Of a DNA stretch of 64,000 nucleotides, positions 25,418 through 34,239 are shown piece after piece. The first letter of the stretch is position 1, and each line of letters begins with the position of its first letter. The position numbers were made by a program, and so were the translations under genes. The DNA is from Pseudomonas viridiflava (GTDB taxonomy: Bacteria > Pseudomonadota > Gammaproteobacteria > Pseudomonadales > Pseudomonadaceae). The notes beneath the pieces were generated by a model. That model had not been told where the DNA came from. It was given only the letters and a program-made list of their open reading frames with translations, and searched no databases. The DNA lies in contig NZ_UUIS01000096.1 in NCBI RefSeq assembly GCF_900589395.1, positions 204,833 to 268,832 on the forward strand. The letters run 5' to 3'.

Positions 25418-27154
25418 TTACATTCGCTCCAGAGTGTCCAGGCCCAGCAAATCCAGGCCTTGCTTGAGAGTGCGGCCGGTCAGCGCCGTCAGGCGCAGGC
25501 GGCTTTGTTGCTGATCAGGGGTTTCGACGCCCAGGATCGGGCAGTTTTCGTAGAAGCTGGAAAACAGGCCCGCCAGATCATACACGTAGGCGCACAGGAC
25601 GTGGGGGGTGCCTTTTTCGGCAACCGTGTGGAGTACTTCGCCGAACTGCGCCAGGCGCGCGGCCAGTTCCTGCTCTTGCGCCGCTTCCAGGACGATACGG
25701 CCCTGGCTTGCATCAAACGGCGTGCCCAGCTTGCGGAACACCCCGGCAATGCGCGTGTAGGCGTACAGCAGGTACGGTGCGGTATTGCCTTCGAAGCTGA
25801 TCATCTGGTCGAAGTTGAAGCTGTAGTCGCTGGTACGGTGCTTAGACAGGTCGGCGTATTTCACTGCACTGATGCCCACCGCTCTGGCGATGCTGCGCAA
25901 CTCGGCGTCCTCCAGGGTCGGGTTCTTTTCCTTGACCAGGCTGTAGGCGCGCGCTTCGGCCTCGTCGAGCAGGTCGATCAGCTTCACGGTACCGCCGTCG
26001 CGGGTCTTGAACGGACGGCCGTCGGGGCCGTTCATGGTGCCGAAGCCCATGTGCTCAAGCTGCATGCCGGCATGGGTGAAGCCGGCGCGGCGGGCCACTT
26101 CGAACACCTGCTGGAAGTGCAGGGCCTGGCGCTGGTCGACGAAGTACAGCACGCGGTCGGCGTGCAGCACCTTGCTGCGGTAGCGGATGGCGGCCAGGTC
26201 GGTGGTGGCGTACAGGTAGCCGCCACCGGCCTTCTGCACGATCACCGGCAGCGGGGTGTCGTCGGCGGTGCGGAATTCTTCGAGGAACACGCACTGGGCG
26301 CCTTCGCTCTCGACCAGCAGGCCGCTGCTTTTCAGGTCGCTGACCACATTGGCCAGGTCGTCGTTGTAGGCGCTTTCGCCCTTGACGTCGGCCGGGGTCA
26401 GGTTGACGTTGAGGCGCTCGTAGGTCTTCTGGCAGTGCGACAGCGAGATGTCGTTGAACCGCTGCCACAGCGCCAGGCAATCGGCATCGCCGGCCTGCAG
26501 CTTGACCACCAGGCTGCGCGCGCGGTCGGCGAACTCGGGCGACTCGTCGAAGCGCTGCTTGGCGGCGCGGTAGAAATGCTCCAGGTCCGACAGCTCGTCG
26601 CTGGTGGTGGGCTTTTCCTGCAGGTAGGCCAGCAGCATGCCGAACTGGGTGCCCCAGTCACCGACGTGGTTCTGGCGGATCACGGTGTCGCCCAGCCAGG
26701 TCAGGACATTGGCCACCGCATCGCCGATGATGGTCGAGCGCAGGTGGCCGACGTGCATTTCCTTGGCCAGGTTGGGGGCCGACAGGTCGACCACCACGCG
26801 CTGGGCCGGGCCGCCGCGGTGTACAGACAACCGTTCGTCAGTCAGCGCCGCGTCAAGGCGTGCGGCCAGGGCCTGGGTGTTCTGGAAGAAGTTGAGAAAG
26901 CCGGGGCCTGCGATCTCGACCTTGCTGACCTGGTCGTCGGCGGGCAGGGCGGCAATCAGCTTTTCTGCCAGGTCGCGCGGCTTCATGCCGGCCGGCTTGG
27001 CCAGCATCATGGCGATGTTGCTGGCGAAGTCGCCGTGGGTCTTGTCCCGGGCGTTCTCGACCTGAATCGCCGGCGTCAGCCCTGGCGGCAAGACGCCCTC
27101 GCTTTCAAGGCGGGTCAGGGCGTGTTGAATCAGCTGGCGAATCGTGTCTTTCAT
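25418..27154 (-). CDS. argS: Arginine--tRNA ligase ArgS
   Basis: Class I aminoacyl-tRNA synthetase charging tRNA-Arg. 578 residues. Domains in order: N-terminal Add1 domain for the tRNA D-loop, Rossmann catalytic core with the HIGH motif (HVGH in EMHVGHLRSTIIGD), a degenerate KMSKS loop usual for ArgRS (GRPFKTRDGGT), and the C-terminal DALR anticodon-binding domain. Its stop is 1 base before the SPOR gene start, so they are co-transcribed. Confidence 0.97.
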   Translation of the reverse strand: MKDTIRQLIQHALTRLESEGVLPPGLTPAIQVENARDKTHGDFASNIAMMLAKPAGMKPRDLAEKLIAALPADDQVSKVEIAGPGFLNFFQNTQALAARLDAALTDERLSVHRGGPAQRVVVDLSAPNLAKEMHVGHLRSTIIGDAVANVLTWLGDTVIRQNHVGDWGTQFGMLLAYLQEKPTTSDELSDLEHFYRAAKQRFDESPEFADRARSLVVKLQAGDADCLALWQRFNDISLSHCQKTYERLNVNLTPADVKGESAYNDDLANVVSDLKSSGLLVESEGAQCVFLEEFRTADDTPLPVIVQKAGGGYLYATTDLAAIRYRSKVLHADRVLYFVDQRQALHFQQVFEVARRAGFTHAGMQLEHMGFGTMNGPDGRPFKTRDGGTVKLIDLLDEAEARAYSLVKEKNPTLEDAELRSIARAVGISAVKYADLSKHRTSDYSFNFDQMISFEGNTAPYLLYAYTRIAGVFRKLGTPFDASQGRIVLEAAQEQELAARLAQFGEVLHTVAEKGTPHVLCAYVYDLAGLFSSFYENCPILGVETPDQQQSRLRLTALTGRTLKQGLDLLGLDTLERM

Positions 27155-27213
27155 GGGGCTCTCTTCAACCGCAAGCGCGGTAGCGCCTGGATGCGCGGGT
27201 GGAAAAACTGCAC

Positions 27214-27242
27214 ATTATCCGTGGCAGGAGCGGGCTTGCCAA
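27214..27242 (-). promoter_or_regulatory. Candidate sigma-70 promoter of argS, inside a REP-like fragment
   Basis: On the minus strand: TTGGCA (27242-27237), 17-base spacer, GATAAT (27219-27214); both boxes match 5 of 6. The spacer and -35 overlap a fragment resembling the common P. putida REP core (GGAGCGGGCTTGCC on the plus strand). The argS ATG is about 55 bases downstream. Confidence 0.6.
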
Positions 27243-27271
27243 CCTTGGCAGGTATCGGTGTCGGTATTGCG

Positions 27272-29491
27272 TCAATATAAGTCGACCGGATCGACATCCA
27301 GCGACCAGCGCACCTGGCGGCCGCTGGGCAGTTGTTCGATGACCAGCAGCCAGGCACTGAGCAAGCGGTGCAACGGCGCCCGGGCGCTGGCCTGCAGCAG
27401 CAACTGCGCCCGGTAGCGCCCGGCCCGGCGCTCCATGGGCGCCGGCACCGGGCCCAGCAGTTCGATGCCGTCCTGGCCGAGTTGCTCCAGGAGAATTTCG
27501 GCCTCGGCGCAGGCTTGGTCCAGAAACTGCTCGGCCTGGCCCGGCTTGTGCGCTTCGGCCCGCAGCAGCGCCAGGTGTGCAAAGGGTGGCAGGCCTGCCG
27601 CACGGCGCTCGCTCAGGGCCTGTTCGGCAAAGGCGAAATAACCCTGTTCGGTCAGCTGGATCAGCAGCGGATGGTCGGCCAGGTGAGTCTGGATGATGAC
27701 CCGTCCGGGCTCCTCGGCGCGGCCGGCACGGCCGGCAACCTGCACGATCAACTGCGCCATGCGCTCGCTGGCGCGAAAATCGCCGGAAAACAGCCCGCCA
27801 TCGGCATCCAGGATCGACACCAGGGTGACCCGTGGAAAGTGGTGACCCTTGGCCAGCATTTGGGTGCCGACCAGGATGCACGGCTGGCCGCGCTGGATGG
27901 TGGCGAACAATTGGTTCATGGCGTCCTTGCGCGAGGTGCTGTCACGGTCGACGCGCAGCACCGGAAAGTCCGGAAACAGAATCCCCAGGCGCTCTTCGGC
28001 ACGCTCGGTACCGGCGCCGACCGGGCGCAGGTCAACCTGCCCGCATGATGGGCACTGGCGCGGCACGCGCTCGACATGCCCGCAGTGATGGCAGCGCAGT
28101 TCGCCCGAGCGCTGGTGCACGGTCATGCGTGCATCGCAGCGCACGCAGCCCGACATCCAGCCGCAGTCATGGCACAACAGGGTCGGGGCAAAGCCGCGGC
28201 GGTTGAGAAACACCAGGACCTGCTGGCCGGCGGCCAGGGTCTGGGCGATGGCCTGTTGCATCGGCCCGGAAATGCCGCTGTCCAGCGGCCGGCTCTTGAC
28301 GTCCAGGCGCAGAAAGCGCGGTTGTTGCGCACCGCCGGCGCGCTGGGTCAGGCGCAGCAGGCCGTAGCGGCCGGTGTAGGCGTTGTGCAGGCTTTCCAGC
28401 GAGGGCGTGGCCGAGCCCAGCACGATCGGGACATTTTCCTGGCGGGCGCGCACGATGGCCAGGTCACGGGCGTGGTAGCGCAGGCCTTCCTGCTGTTTAT
28501 AGGAGCCGTCGTGTTCTTCGTCGATGATGATCAGGCCGGGATTCTTCATGGGCGTGAACAGCGCCGAGCGCGTGCCGATGATGATGTCGGCATCGCCATC
28601 GCGGGCCGCCAGCCAGTGATCGAGCCGCTCGCGATCATTGACGGCCGAGTGCAGCAGGGCAATGCGGGCATTGAAGCGCTGCTCGAAGCGCGCCAGGGTC
28701 TGCGGGCCCAGGTTGATTTCCGGGATCAGCACCAGCGCTTGCTTGCCGGCCTCAAGTACCTGGCGAATCAATTGCAGGTAGACCTCGGTCTTGCCGCTGC
28801 CGGTCACCCCGGCCAGCAGGAAAGCATGAAAACTGCCCATGCCGGCCTGAATCGCTTCGCAGGCGGCGCGTTGCTCGCTGTTGAGTGGCAGTTCAGGCTG
28901 GGCCAGCCAGTGTTCATGGCGGGCGCCCGGCGCCTGGCTGCGTACCTCGACCTGCACCAGTTCCTTGGCCAGCAGCAGGTTGAGGCTGTCCTTGTTGAGC
29001 ATCAGCTTGCTCAGTACCTGGTGAGCCACCCCGTGCGGGTGTTGGGCCAGGGTGGCCAGCGCCTCGCGTTGCTTGGGCGCACGGGCGATGCGCGGGTCCT
29101 GCAGGCTGGCGCCGGGCGTCACCTGCCAGAAACGCTCCTGGCGCGGCTCGGCCAGTTCGCCCTGGCGCAGCAGCACCGGCAAGGCCCAGCTCAGGGTGTC
29201 GCCCAGGCTGTGCTGGTAATACTGCGAGGTCCACAGGCACAGCTTGAATAGCGAAGGTGGCAGCGGCGTATGGCTGTCAAGCAAGGCAATGGCCGGCCTG
29301 AGCTTGTCGGCCGGCACTTCGCTGTGGTCGCAGACTTCGATCAGGATGCCGATCATTTCCCGGCGCCCGAACGGCACCCGCAGGCGCATGCCGGGCTGCA
29401 GTGCAGCCTGCGGCACGCCGGCCGGGGCGCGGTAGTCGAACAAACGACGCAAGGGCGAGGGCAGCGCAAGGCGCAAAATGACATCAGACAC
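27272..29491 (-). CDS. priA: Primosomal replication protein N' (PriA helicase)
   Basis: Superfamily 2 DNA helicase that restarts stalled replication forks by loading the primosome. 739 residues from a GTG at 29491. An N-terminal 3'-DNA-binding domain is followed by Walker A (GVTGSGKTEVYL, about 228), DEEH box (IIDEEHDGSYKQ), the paired zinc-binding cysteine module (CHDCGWMSGCVRCD, then CHHCGHVERVPRQCPSCG), and helicase motifs V-VI (VGTQMLAKGHHFPRVTLV, QVAGRAGRAE). Divergent from rpmE. Confidence 0.97.
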   Translation of the reverse strand: MSDVILRLALPSPLRRLFDYRAPAGVPQAALQPGMRLRVPFGRREMIGILIEVCDHSEVPADKLRPAIALLDSHTPLPPSLFKLCLWTSQYYQHSLGDTLSWALPVLLRQGELAEPRQERFWQVTPGASLQDPRIARAPKQREALATLAQHPHGVAHQVLSKLMLNKDSLNLLLAKELVQVEVRSQAPGARHEHWLAQPELPLNSEQRAACEAIQAGMGSFHAFLLAGVTGSGKTEVYLQLIRQVLEAGKQALVLIPEINLGPQTLARFEQRFNARIALLHSAVNDRERLDHWLAARDGDADIIIGTRSALFTPMKNPGLIIIDEEHDGSYKQQEGLRYHARDLAIVRARQENVPIVLGSATPSLESLHNAYTGRYGLLRLTQRAGGAQQPRFLRLDVKSRPLDSGISGPMQQAIAQTLAAGQQVLVFLNRRGFAPTLLCHDCGWMSGCVRCDARMTVHQRSGELRCHHCGHVERVPRQCPSCGQVDLRPVGAGTERAEERLGILFPDFPVLRVDRDSTSRKDAMNQLFATIQRGQPCILVGTQMLAKGHHFPRVTLVSILDADGGLFSGDFRASERMAQLIVQVAGRAGRAEEPGRVIIQTHLADHPLLIQLTEQGYFAFAEQALSERRAAGLPPFAHLALLRAEAHKPGQAEQFLDQACAEAEILLEQLGQDGIELLGPVPAPMERRAGRYRAQLLLQASARAPLHRLLSAWLLVIEQLPSGRQVRWSLDVDPVDLY

Positions 29492-29581
29492 GCGGTGGCT
29501 TTCCCTGTAAGGCGAGCAGGATAACGAGCGGCGATCTTAGCAGACCCCTTGTCCGGGCAGACGACCGGCATGCGCGTGCAT

Positions 29582-29609
29582 TTGCGTAATGGCAATTGTC
29601 TGGTAACAT
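29582..29609 (+). promoter_or_regulatory. Candidate sigma-70 promoter of rpmE
   Basis: TTGCGT (29582-29587), 16-base spacer, TAACAT (29604-29609). It lies in the 189-base divergent region between priA and rpmE and leaves a leader of about 65 bases. Such a leader would allow translational autoregulation by L31, which is not shown here. Confidence 0.5.
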
Positions 29610-29680
29610 CCGCCGCCTATTTCGCGTGCGGTATCCGACAATAGTGTCGGGTGGCGGCTCGCAAGCCTGAGGAAGTTCCC

Positions 29681-29902
29681 ATGAAAGCCGATATCCATCC
29701 AGTTTACGAGCCAATCGACGCCACCTGCAGCTGCGGTAACGTCATCAAGACCCGTTCCACTCTGACCAAGCCTCTGAGCCTGGACGTGTGCAACGAATGC
29801 CACCCGTTCTACACGGGCAAGCAGAAGACTCTGGACATCGGTGGTCGTGTTGACCGCTTCAAGTCCCGCTTTGGTGCTTTCGGCGCGCCGAAAACCAAGT
29901 AA
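29681..29902 (+). CDS. rpmE: 50S ribosomal protein L31, zinc-binding form
   Basis: Ribosomal protein bridging the large and small subunits. 73 residues from the ATG at 29681 (MKADIHPVYEPIDATCSCGN, with GAGGAAG upstream). The frame opens 30 bases earlier but that is not used. The four zinc ligands are present (CSC and VCNEC), so this is the C+ form; a C- paralogue used under zinc starvation is not in the window. Confidence 0.97.
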   Translation: MKADIHPVYEPIDATCSCGNVIKTRSTLTKPLSLDVCNECHPFYTGKQKTLDIGGRVDRFKSRFGAFGAPKTK

Positions 29903-29947
29903 GACAGGTTGCTGCGGGCTGCCCTTCGGGCATCCCCAGGCTGCTGG

Positions 29948-29976
29948 AAAAAGGCGCCCCTCGTGGGCGCCTTTTT
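29948..29976 (+). terminator. Rho-independent terminator after rpmE
   Basis: Perfect 12-bp stem AAAAAGGCGCCC / GGGCGCCTTTTT with loop CTCGT and a terminal T run, 46 bases after the rpmE stop. Confidence 0.93.
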
Positions 29977-30264
29977 CGTTTCTGCGCTGTGCATGCAAAG
30001 TTCGGCGCGCCCCCGGCGCGTGAGTGGTCTACAGTCAGAGCGGGCACGCCAGGTGCTGGCCGGTGACGCCTCGTGGCACCAGGCGGACTGCGCCCACCGG
30101 CTTTTCTGCCGGCCTTTTACATAGGTGCGACATCAAGTCGCGCATAATTGCAATCCAACCATCCGCCCCCTTGACAGCTGTGACTACCCAGTCTTGTTAG
30201 GATTCTGCATCTTGCGTATCCTCGGCGGTCCGTCTGTCCATAGAAAAAAGCGGAATCCTATAAA
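29977..30264 (+). promoter_or_regulatory. maeB upstream region
   Basis: No coding frame here looks real. A hairpin CCGGC-ttttct-GCCGG (30097-30112) followed by CCTTTT resembles a weak terminator and could close a small transcript starting in the GC-rich stretch after 30000. A consensus -35 TTGACA lies at 30171-30176, but the best -10 candidates (TGTTAG at 30195 with an 18-base spacer, or TAGGAT at 30198 with 21) are weak, so the maeB promoter is only tentatively placed. Confidence 0.35.
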
Positions 30265-31533
30265 ATGTCCGATCTGAAAACCGCTGCGCTCGAATACCAT
30301 GCCAATCCTCGTCCAGGGAAGCTGAGTGTCGAGCTCACCAAGCCGACTGCCACTGCCCGTGATCTGTCCCTGGCCTACAGTCCGGGTGTTGCCGAGCCGG
30401 TGCGTGAAATTGCCCGCGATCCTGAACTGGCCTACAAGTACACCGGCAAAGGCAACCTGGTAGCAGTCATTTCCGACGGTACCGCCATTCTGGGTCTGGG
30501 CGACCTGGGTCCTCTGGCCTCCAAGCCGGTCATGGAAGGCAAAGGGGTTCTGTTCAAGCGTTTCGCCGGCATCGACGTGTTCGATATCGAAGTCGACTCC
30601 GAAAGCCCACAGGCCTTCATCGACACCGTCAAGCGCATCTCCATCACCTTCGGTGGCATCAACCTGGAAGACATCAAGGCACCTGAGTGCTTCGAGATCG
30701 AAAAGGCCCTGATCGAGCAGTGCGACATCCCGGTGTTCCACGATGACCAGCACGGCACCGCCATCGTGACCGCCGCCGGCATGATCAATGCGCTGGAAAT
30801 CGTCGGCAAAAGCCTCGACAGCGCCAAGATCGTCTGCCTGGGTGCCGGCGCTGCCGCCATCTCGTGCATGAAGCTGCTGGTGAGCATGGGCGCGAAGATC
30901 GAAAACATCTTCATGATCGACCGCACCGGCGTTGTCCATTCCGGCCGTACCGACCTGAACCAGTACAAGGCCGTGTTCGCCCACGCGACTGAAAAACGCA
31001 CCCTGAGCGACGCAATGGAAGGCGCAGACGTGTTCGTCGGCCTGTCCGGCCCGAACCTGCTGAGCGCCGAAAACCTCAAGCTGATGGCCAAGGACCCGAT
31101 CGTGTTCGCCTGCTCGAACCCGGACCCGGAAATCGCCCCTGAGCTGGCCCATGCCACGCGCAGCGACGTGATCATGGCCACCGGTCGTTCGGACTACCCC
31201 AACCAGGTCAACAACGTTCTGGGCTTCCCGTTCATCTTCCGTGGTGCCCTGGACGTACGCGCCAAGCGCATCAACGAAGAAATGAAAATCGCCGCCGCCA
31301 ACGCCCTGAGCGAACTGGCCAAGCTGCCTGTGCCCCAGGAAGTCTGCGACGCCTACGGTGGCATCAAGCTGCAGTACGGCCGCGAGTACATCATTCCGAA
31401 ACCCCTGGACACCCGCCTGCTGGGCGTGATCTCGGAAGCGGTGGCCAAGGCGGCCATCGAGAGCGGCGTGGCGACCCTGCCGTATCCCAAGCACTACCCG
31501 CTCACCAGCGTTGACGAAGTCTTCAACGGTTAA
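30265..31533 (+). CDS. maeB: Malic enzyme (malate dehydrogenase, oxaloacetate-decarboxylating), short form
   Basis: Oxidatively decarboxylates malate to pyruvate, probably with NADP, linking the TCA cycle to pyruvate and NADPH supply. 422 residues: the N-terminal malic domain (LAYSPGVAEPVREIA, KRFAGIDVFDIEVD, with HDDQHGTAIV at the metal site) and the NAD(P)-binding domain (IVCLGAGAAAISCMKLL). It lacks the C-terminal phosphotransacetylase-like domain of longer MaeB proteins, as in other pseudomonads. Cofactor choice is inferred from the family. Confidence 0.94.
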   Translation: MSDLKTAALEYHANPRPGKLSVELTKPTATARDLSLAYSPGVAEPVREIARDPELAYKYTGKGNLVAVISDGTAILGLGDLGPLASKPVMEGKGVLFKRFAGIDVFDIEVDSESPQAFIDTVKRISITFGGINLEDIKAPECFEIEKALIEQCDIPVFHDDQHGTAIVTAAGMINALEIVGKSLDSAKIVCLGAGAAAISCMKLLVSMGAKIENIFMIDRTGVVHSGRTDLNQYKAVFAHATEKRTLSDAMEGADVFVGLSGPNLLSAENLKLMAKDPIVFACSNPDPEIAPELAHATRSDVIMATGRSDYPNQVNNVLGFPFIFRGALDVRAKRINEEMKIAAANALSELAKLPVPQEVCDAYGGIKLQYGREYIIPKPLDTRLLGVISEAVAKAAIESGVATLPYPKHYPLTSVDEVFNG

Positions 31534-31548
31534 ACGCCGCGGCAAGAC

Positions 31549-31592
31549 CCCCATAAAAAACCCCGGCCAATTGGCCGGGGTTTTTTATGGGG
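31549..31592. terminator. Bidirectional terminator, perfect 44-base palindrome, between maeB and mrcA
   Basis: Arms of 22 bases are exact complements around the centre CCCCGGCCAATTGGCCGGGG, with A6 and T6 tails on both sides. It lies between two converging genes, and its right end abuts the mrcA stop codon, so it should terminate both. Confidence 0.95.
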
Positions 31593-34034
31593 TCAGAACA
31601 GGTCGATCGGTGCCGATTCATCGGCCGGCAACGGACTGCCCGGCACGCTGCCGCCCAGTTCATTGACGCTCGGCGGCGTGTCTTCGCTCTTGAACAGCTC
31701 GAAGAACGCATTGGGCGTGCTCGGGCTGGCGGCGCGACCGCTGATCGGGTCGACCCGCAGGCTGAGGATGCCTGGCGGCTCGGGCTGCTGGTGCGGCGGC
31801 TTGTCCTTGAGCGCGGCGCTCATGTAGTCCATCCAGATCGGCAGCGACACCGTGCCGCCGAACTCGTGGCGACCCAGGCTTTCAGGCTGGTCGAAGCCGC
31901 TCCACACCGTGGTTACGTAGTCGGCGTTGTAGCCGGAGAACCAGGCGTCCTTGGATTCGTTGGTGGTCCCGGTCTTGCCGGCGATGTCCGGGCGCTTCAT
32001 TGACAGCGCACGGCGGGCGGTGCCGCGCTTGATCACGTCCTGCAGCATGCTGTTGAGGATGTACGTGGTGCGGCTGTCGACGATCCGCTCGGCCACCGCC
32101 GGTGCCTGCGGCATGCCGCTGGCTGCCGGGCTGGCCGTGCCCGGCGTCGGGGTGTCGTGCACCGCGAAAGTGGCCGTGTCGGGGGCCGTCTTGACCTCGT
32201 TGACCGGAACGGTCGGCGGGTTGGCGGTAAACAGGTTCTGGTTGTCGCGGTTCTCGATGCTCTGGATCAGGTACGGGCTGACCTTGTAGCCGGCGTTGGC
32301 GAAGGTGCCCCAGCCGGTGGCGATCTCCATCGGGGTCAGGGTCGCGGTGCCCAGGGCCAGCGACAGGTTGCGCGGCAGGTCCTGCTTGGCAAAGCCGAAG
32401 CGGGTGATGTAGTCGATGGAGGTGTCGATGCCCAGTTGCTGCAACAGGCGGATCGACACCAGGTTGCGCGACTTGTACAGCGCTTCGCGCAGGCGGATCG
32501 GACCCAGGAAGGTGCCGTTGTCGTTCTTCGGGCGCCAGACCTTGTCGACGTATTCGTCGACGAACACGATCGGTGCATCGTTCACCAGGCTGGAGGCGGT
32601 ATAGCCGTTATCCAGCGCGGCGCTGTACAGGAACGGCTTGAAGCTTGACCCTGGTTGACGCTTGGCCTGCATGGCGCGGTTGTAGTTGCTCTGCTCGAAC
32701 GAGAAGCCACCGACCAGCGCGCGGATGGCCCCGTTGCGCGGATCAAGCGAAACCAGGGCACTCTGCGCGGCAGGCACCTGGGTAAACTTCAAGGTGCCGT
32801 CTTCGTTGCGCCACACACGGATCAGGTCGCCGACGTGGGCGACATCGCCCGGCTGGCGTGGAGAGGCGCCCATGCTGTTGGTGTTCTGGTAAGGGCGGGC
32901 CCACTTCATGGTCGCCCAGTCGACGGTCTCTTCCTTTTCGCCGTTGCGGGTCAGTACGCGCAGGCCGGTCTTGTCGACCTGGGTCACGATGGCCGGCTCC
33001 AGGCCGTTGATCGGGCGCTGCTTGCTGAGTTCCTGGACCCAGGCGGCGCGGGTCACGCCCGGGAAGCGGCTTTCCGGGCCGCGGTAGCCGTGGCGCTGGT
33101 CATAGTCGATCAGGCCTTGGCGCACGGCATTGTTGGCGTGTTCCTGCAGGTCGCTGGGGACGGTCGTGGTGACGCGGAAGCCTTCGGTGTAAGCCTCGCT
33201 GCCATAGCGGCCGACCATTTCGGCGCGTGCCATTTCTGCAATGTAAGGGGCATACACTTCCGGGCTCTGGACGTGATAGCTGGCGTTCATCGGCTCGACG
33301 ATCGCGGCCTGGTAGGCGGCCTGGTTGATCTTGCCCAAGTGGAACATGCGCCCCAGGATCCAGTCGCGGCGCTCCTTGGCGCGCACCGGATTGGCCAGCG
33401 GGTTGAAACGCGACGGTGCCTTGGGCAGGCCGGCGATAGTGGCCATCTGTGCAAGACTGACGTCACGGATCGACTTGCCATAGTAGACTTGCGCGGCAGC
33501 CTCGATACCGTAGGCGCGGTTGCCCAGGTAAATCTTGTTGACGTACAGCTCCAGGATCTCGTCCTTGGTCAGTTGCCGTTCAATCTGCAGGGCCAGGAGG
33601 ATTTCGGTGGTCTTGCGCGAGAAGCTGCGCTCGCTGGTCAGGAAGAAGTTTTTCGCGACCTGCATGGTGATGGTGCTGCCGCCGGACTGGATGTGCCCGC
33701 TCTTGACCAGTTCGCTGGCCGCGCGCATCAGGCCGGTAGGGTCGACGCCGTAGTGATTGGCGAAGTTGTCGTCCTCGGCCGCCAGCAGGGCGTTGATGAA
33801 GTCGGTGGGGATGTCGGCGAAGCGCACCGGGGTGCGGCGCATTTCACCGAACTCGGCGATCAGCTTGCCGTCGCTGCTGTAGACCCGCAGCGGAATCTGC
33901 AGCTGAATGCTGCGCAGCGCTTCTACCGAGGGCAGGTTGGGGCTCAGGTAGAGGAAGGCGCCGCTCAGGCCCAGGACAAGGGCACAGATCACCGCGACAA
34001 TGGACCACCAGAAAAACTTCAGCAGGCGTATCAA
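31593..34034 (-). CDS. mrcA: Penicillin-binding protein 1A
   Basis: Bifunctional class A penicillin-binding protein that polymerises and cross-links peptidoglycan. 813 residues: membrane anchor at about 8-30, glycosyltransferase family 51 domain (ALLAAEDDNFANHYGVD with the catalytic Glu, then GGSTITMQVAKNFFL), an OB-like insert, and the transpeptidase domain with SxxK (GSSFKPFLY), SRN and KTGTT. The C-terminal tail is Pro/Ser-rich. Divergent from pilM, as in other pseudomonads. A TATAAT on the minus strand at 34128-34133 may be its -10, with no good -35. Confidence 0.96.
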   Translation of the reverse strand: MIRLLKFFWWSIVAVICALVLGLSGAFLYLSPNLPSVEALRSIQLQIPLRVYSSDGKLIAEFGEMRRTPVRFADIPTDFINALLAAEDDNFANHYGVDPTGLMRAASELVKSGHIQSGGSTITMQVAKNFFLTSERSFSRKTTEILLALQIERQLTKDEILELYVNKIYLGNRAYGIEAAAQVYYGKSIRDVSLAQMATIAGLPKAPSRFNPLANPVRAKERRDWILGRMFHLGKINQAAYQAAIVEPMNASYHVQSPEVYAPYIAEMARAEMVGRYGSEAYTEGFRVTTTVPSDLQEHANNAVRQGLIDYDQRHGYRGPESRFPGVTRAAWVQELSKQRPINGLEPAIVTQVDKTGLRVLTRNGEKEETVDWATMKWARPYQNTNSMGASPRQPGDVAHVGDLIRVWRNEDGTLKFTQVPAAQSALVSLDPRNGAIRALVGGFSFEQSNYNRAMQAKRQPGSSFKPFLYSAALDNGYTASSLVNDAPIVFVDEYVDKVWRPKNDNGTFLGPIRLREALYKSRNLVSIRLLQQLGIDTSIDYITRFGFAKQDLPRNLSLALGTATLTPMEIATGWGTFANAGYKVSPYLIQSIENRDNQNLFTANPPTVPVNEVKTAPDTATFAVHDTPTPGTASPAASGMPQAPAVAERIVDSRTTYILNSMLQDVIKRGTARRALSMKRPDIAGKTGTTNESKDAWFSGYNADYVTTVWSGFDQPESLGRHEFGGTVSLPIWMDYMSAALKDKPPHQQPEPPGILSLRVDPISGRAASPSTPNAFFELFKSEDTPPSVNELGGSVPGSPLPADESAPIDLF

Positions 34035-34239
34035 GGCTTTTGGATTTCCAGAAAAAGAATGAATGAGGCGCCGGCTTCAACAATTGAATACAGGTGTAAG
34101 CCTTTGGTGTTTAAAAAAGCGCCGGGCATTATAAGCATTTTTCGTGTCCGGGCGGGATTTGCGCTACTGTCAAGGCGGTCGACAGCGCTGCTGGCCGCAA
34201 AACACTTCGTTAGTGACGCAAAGGCATAGGGATCAGGTT

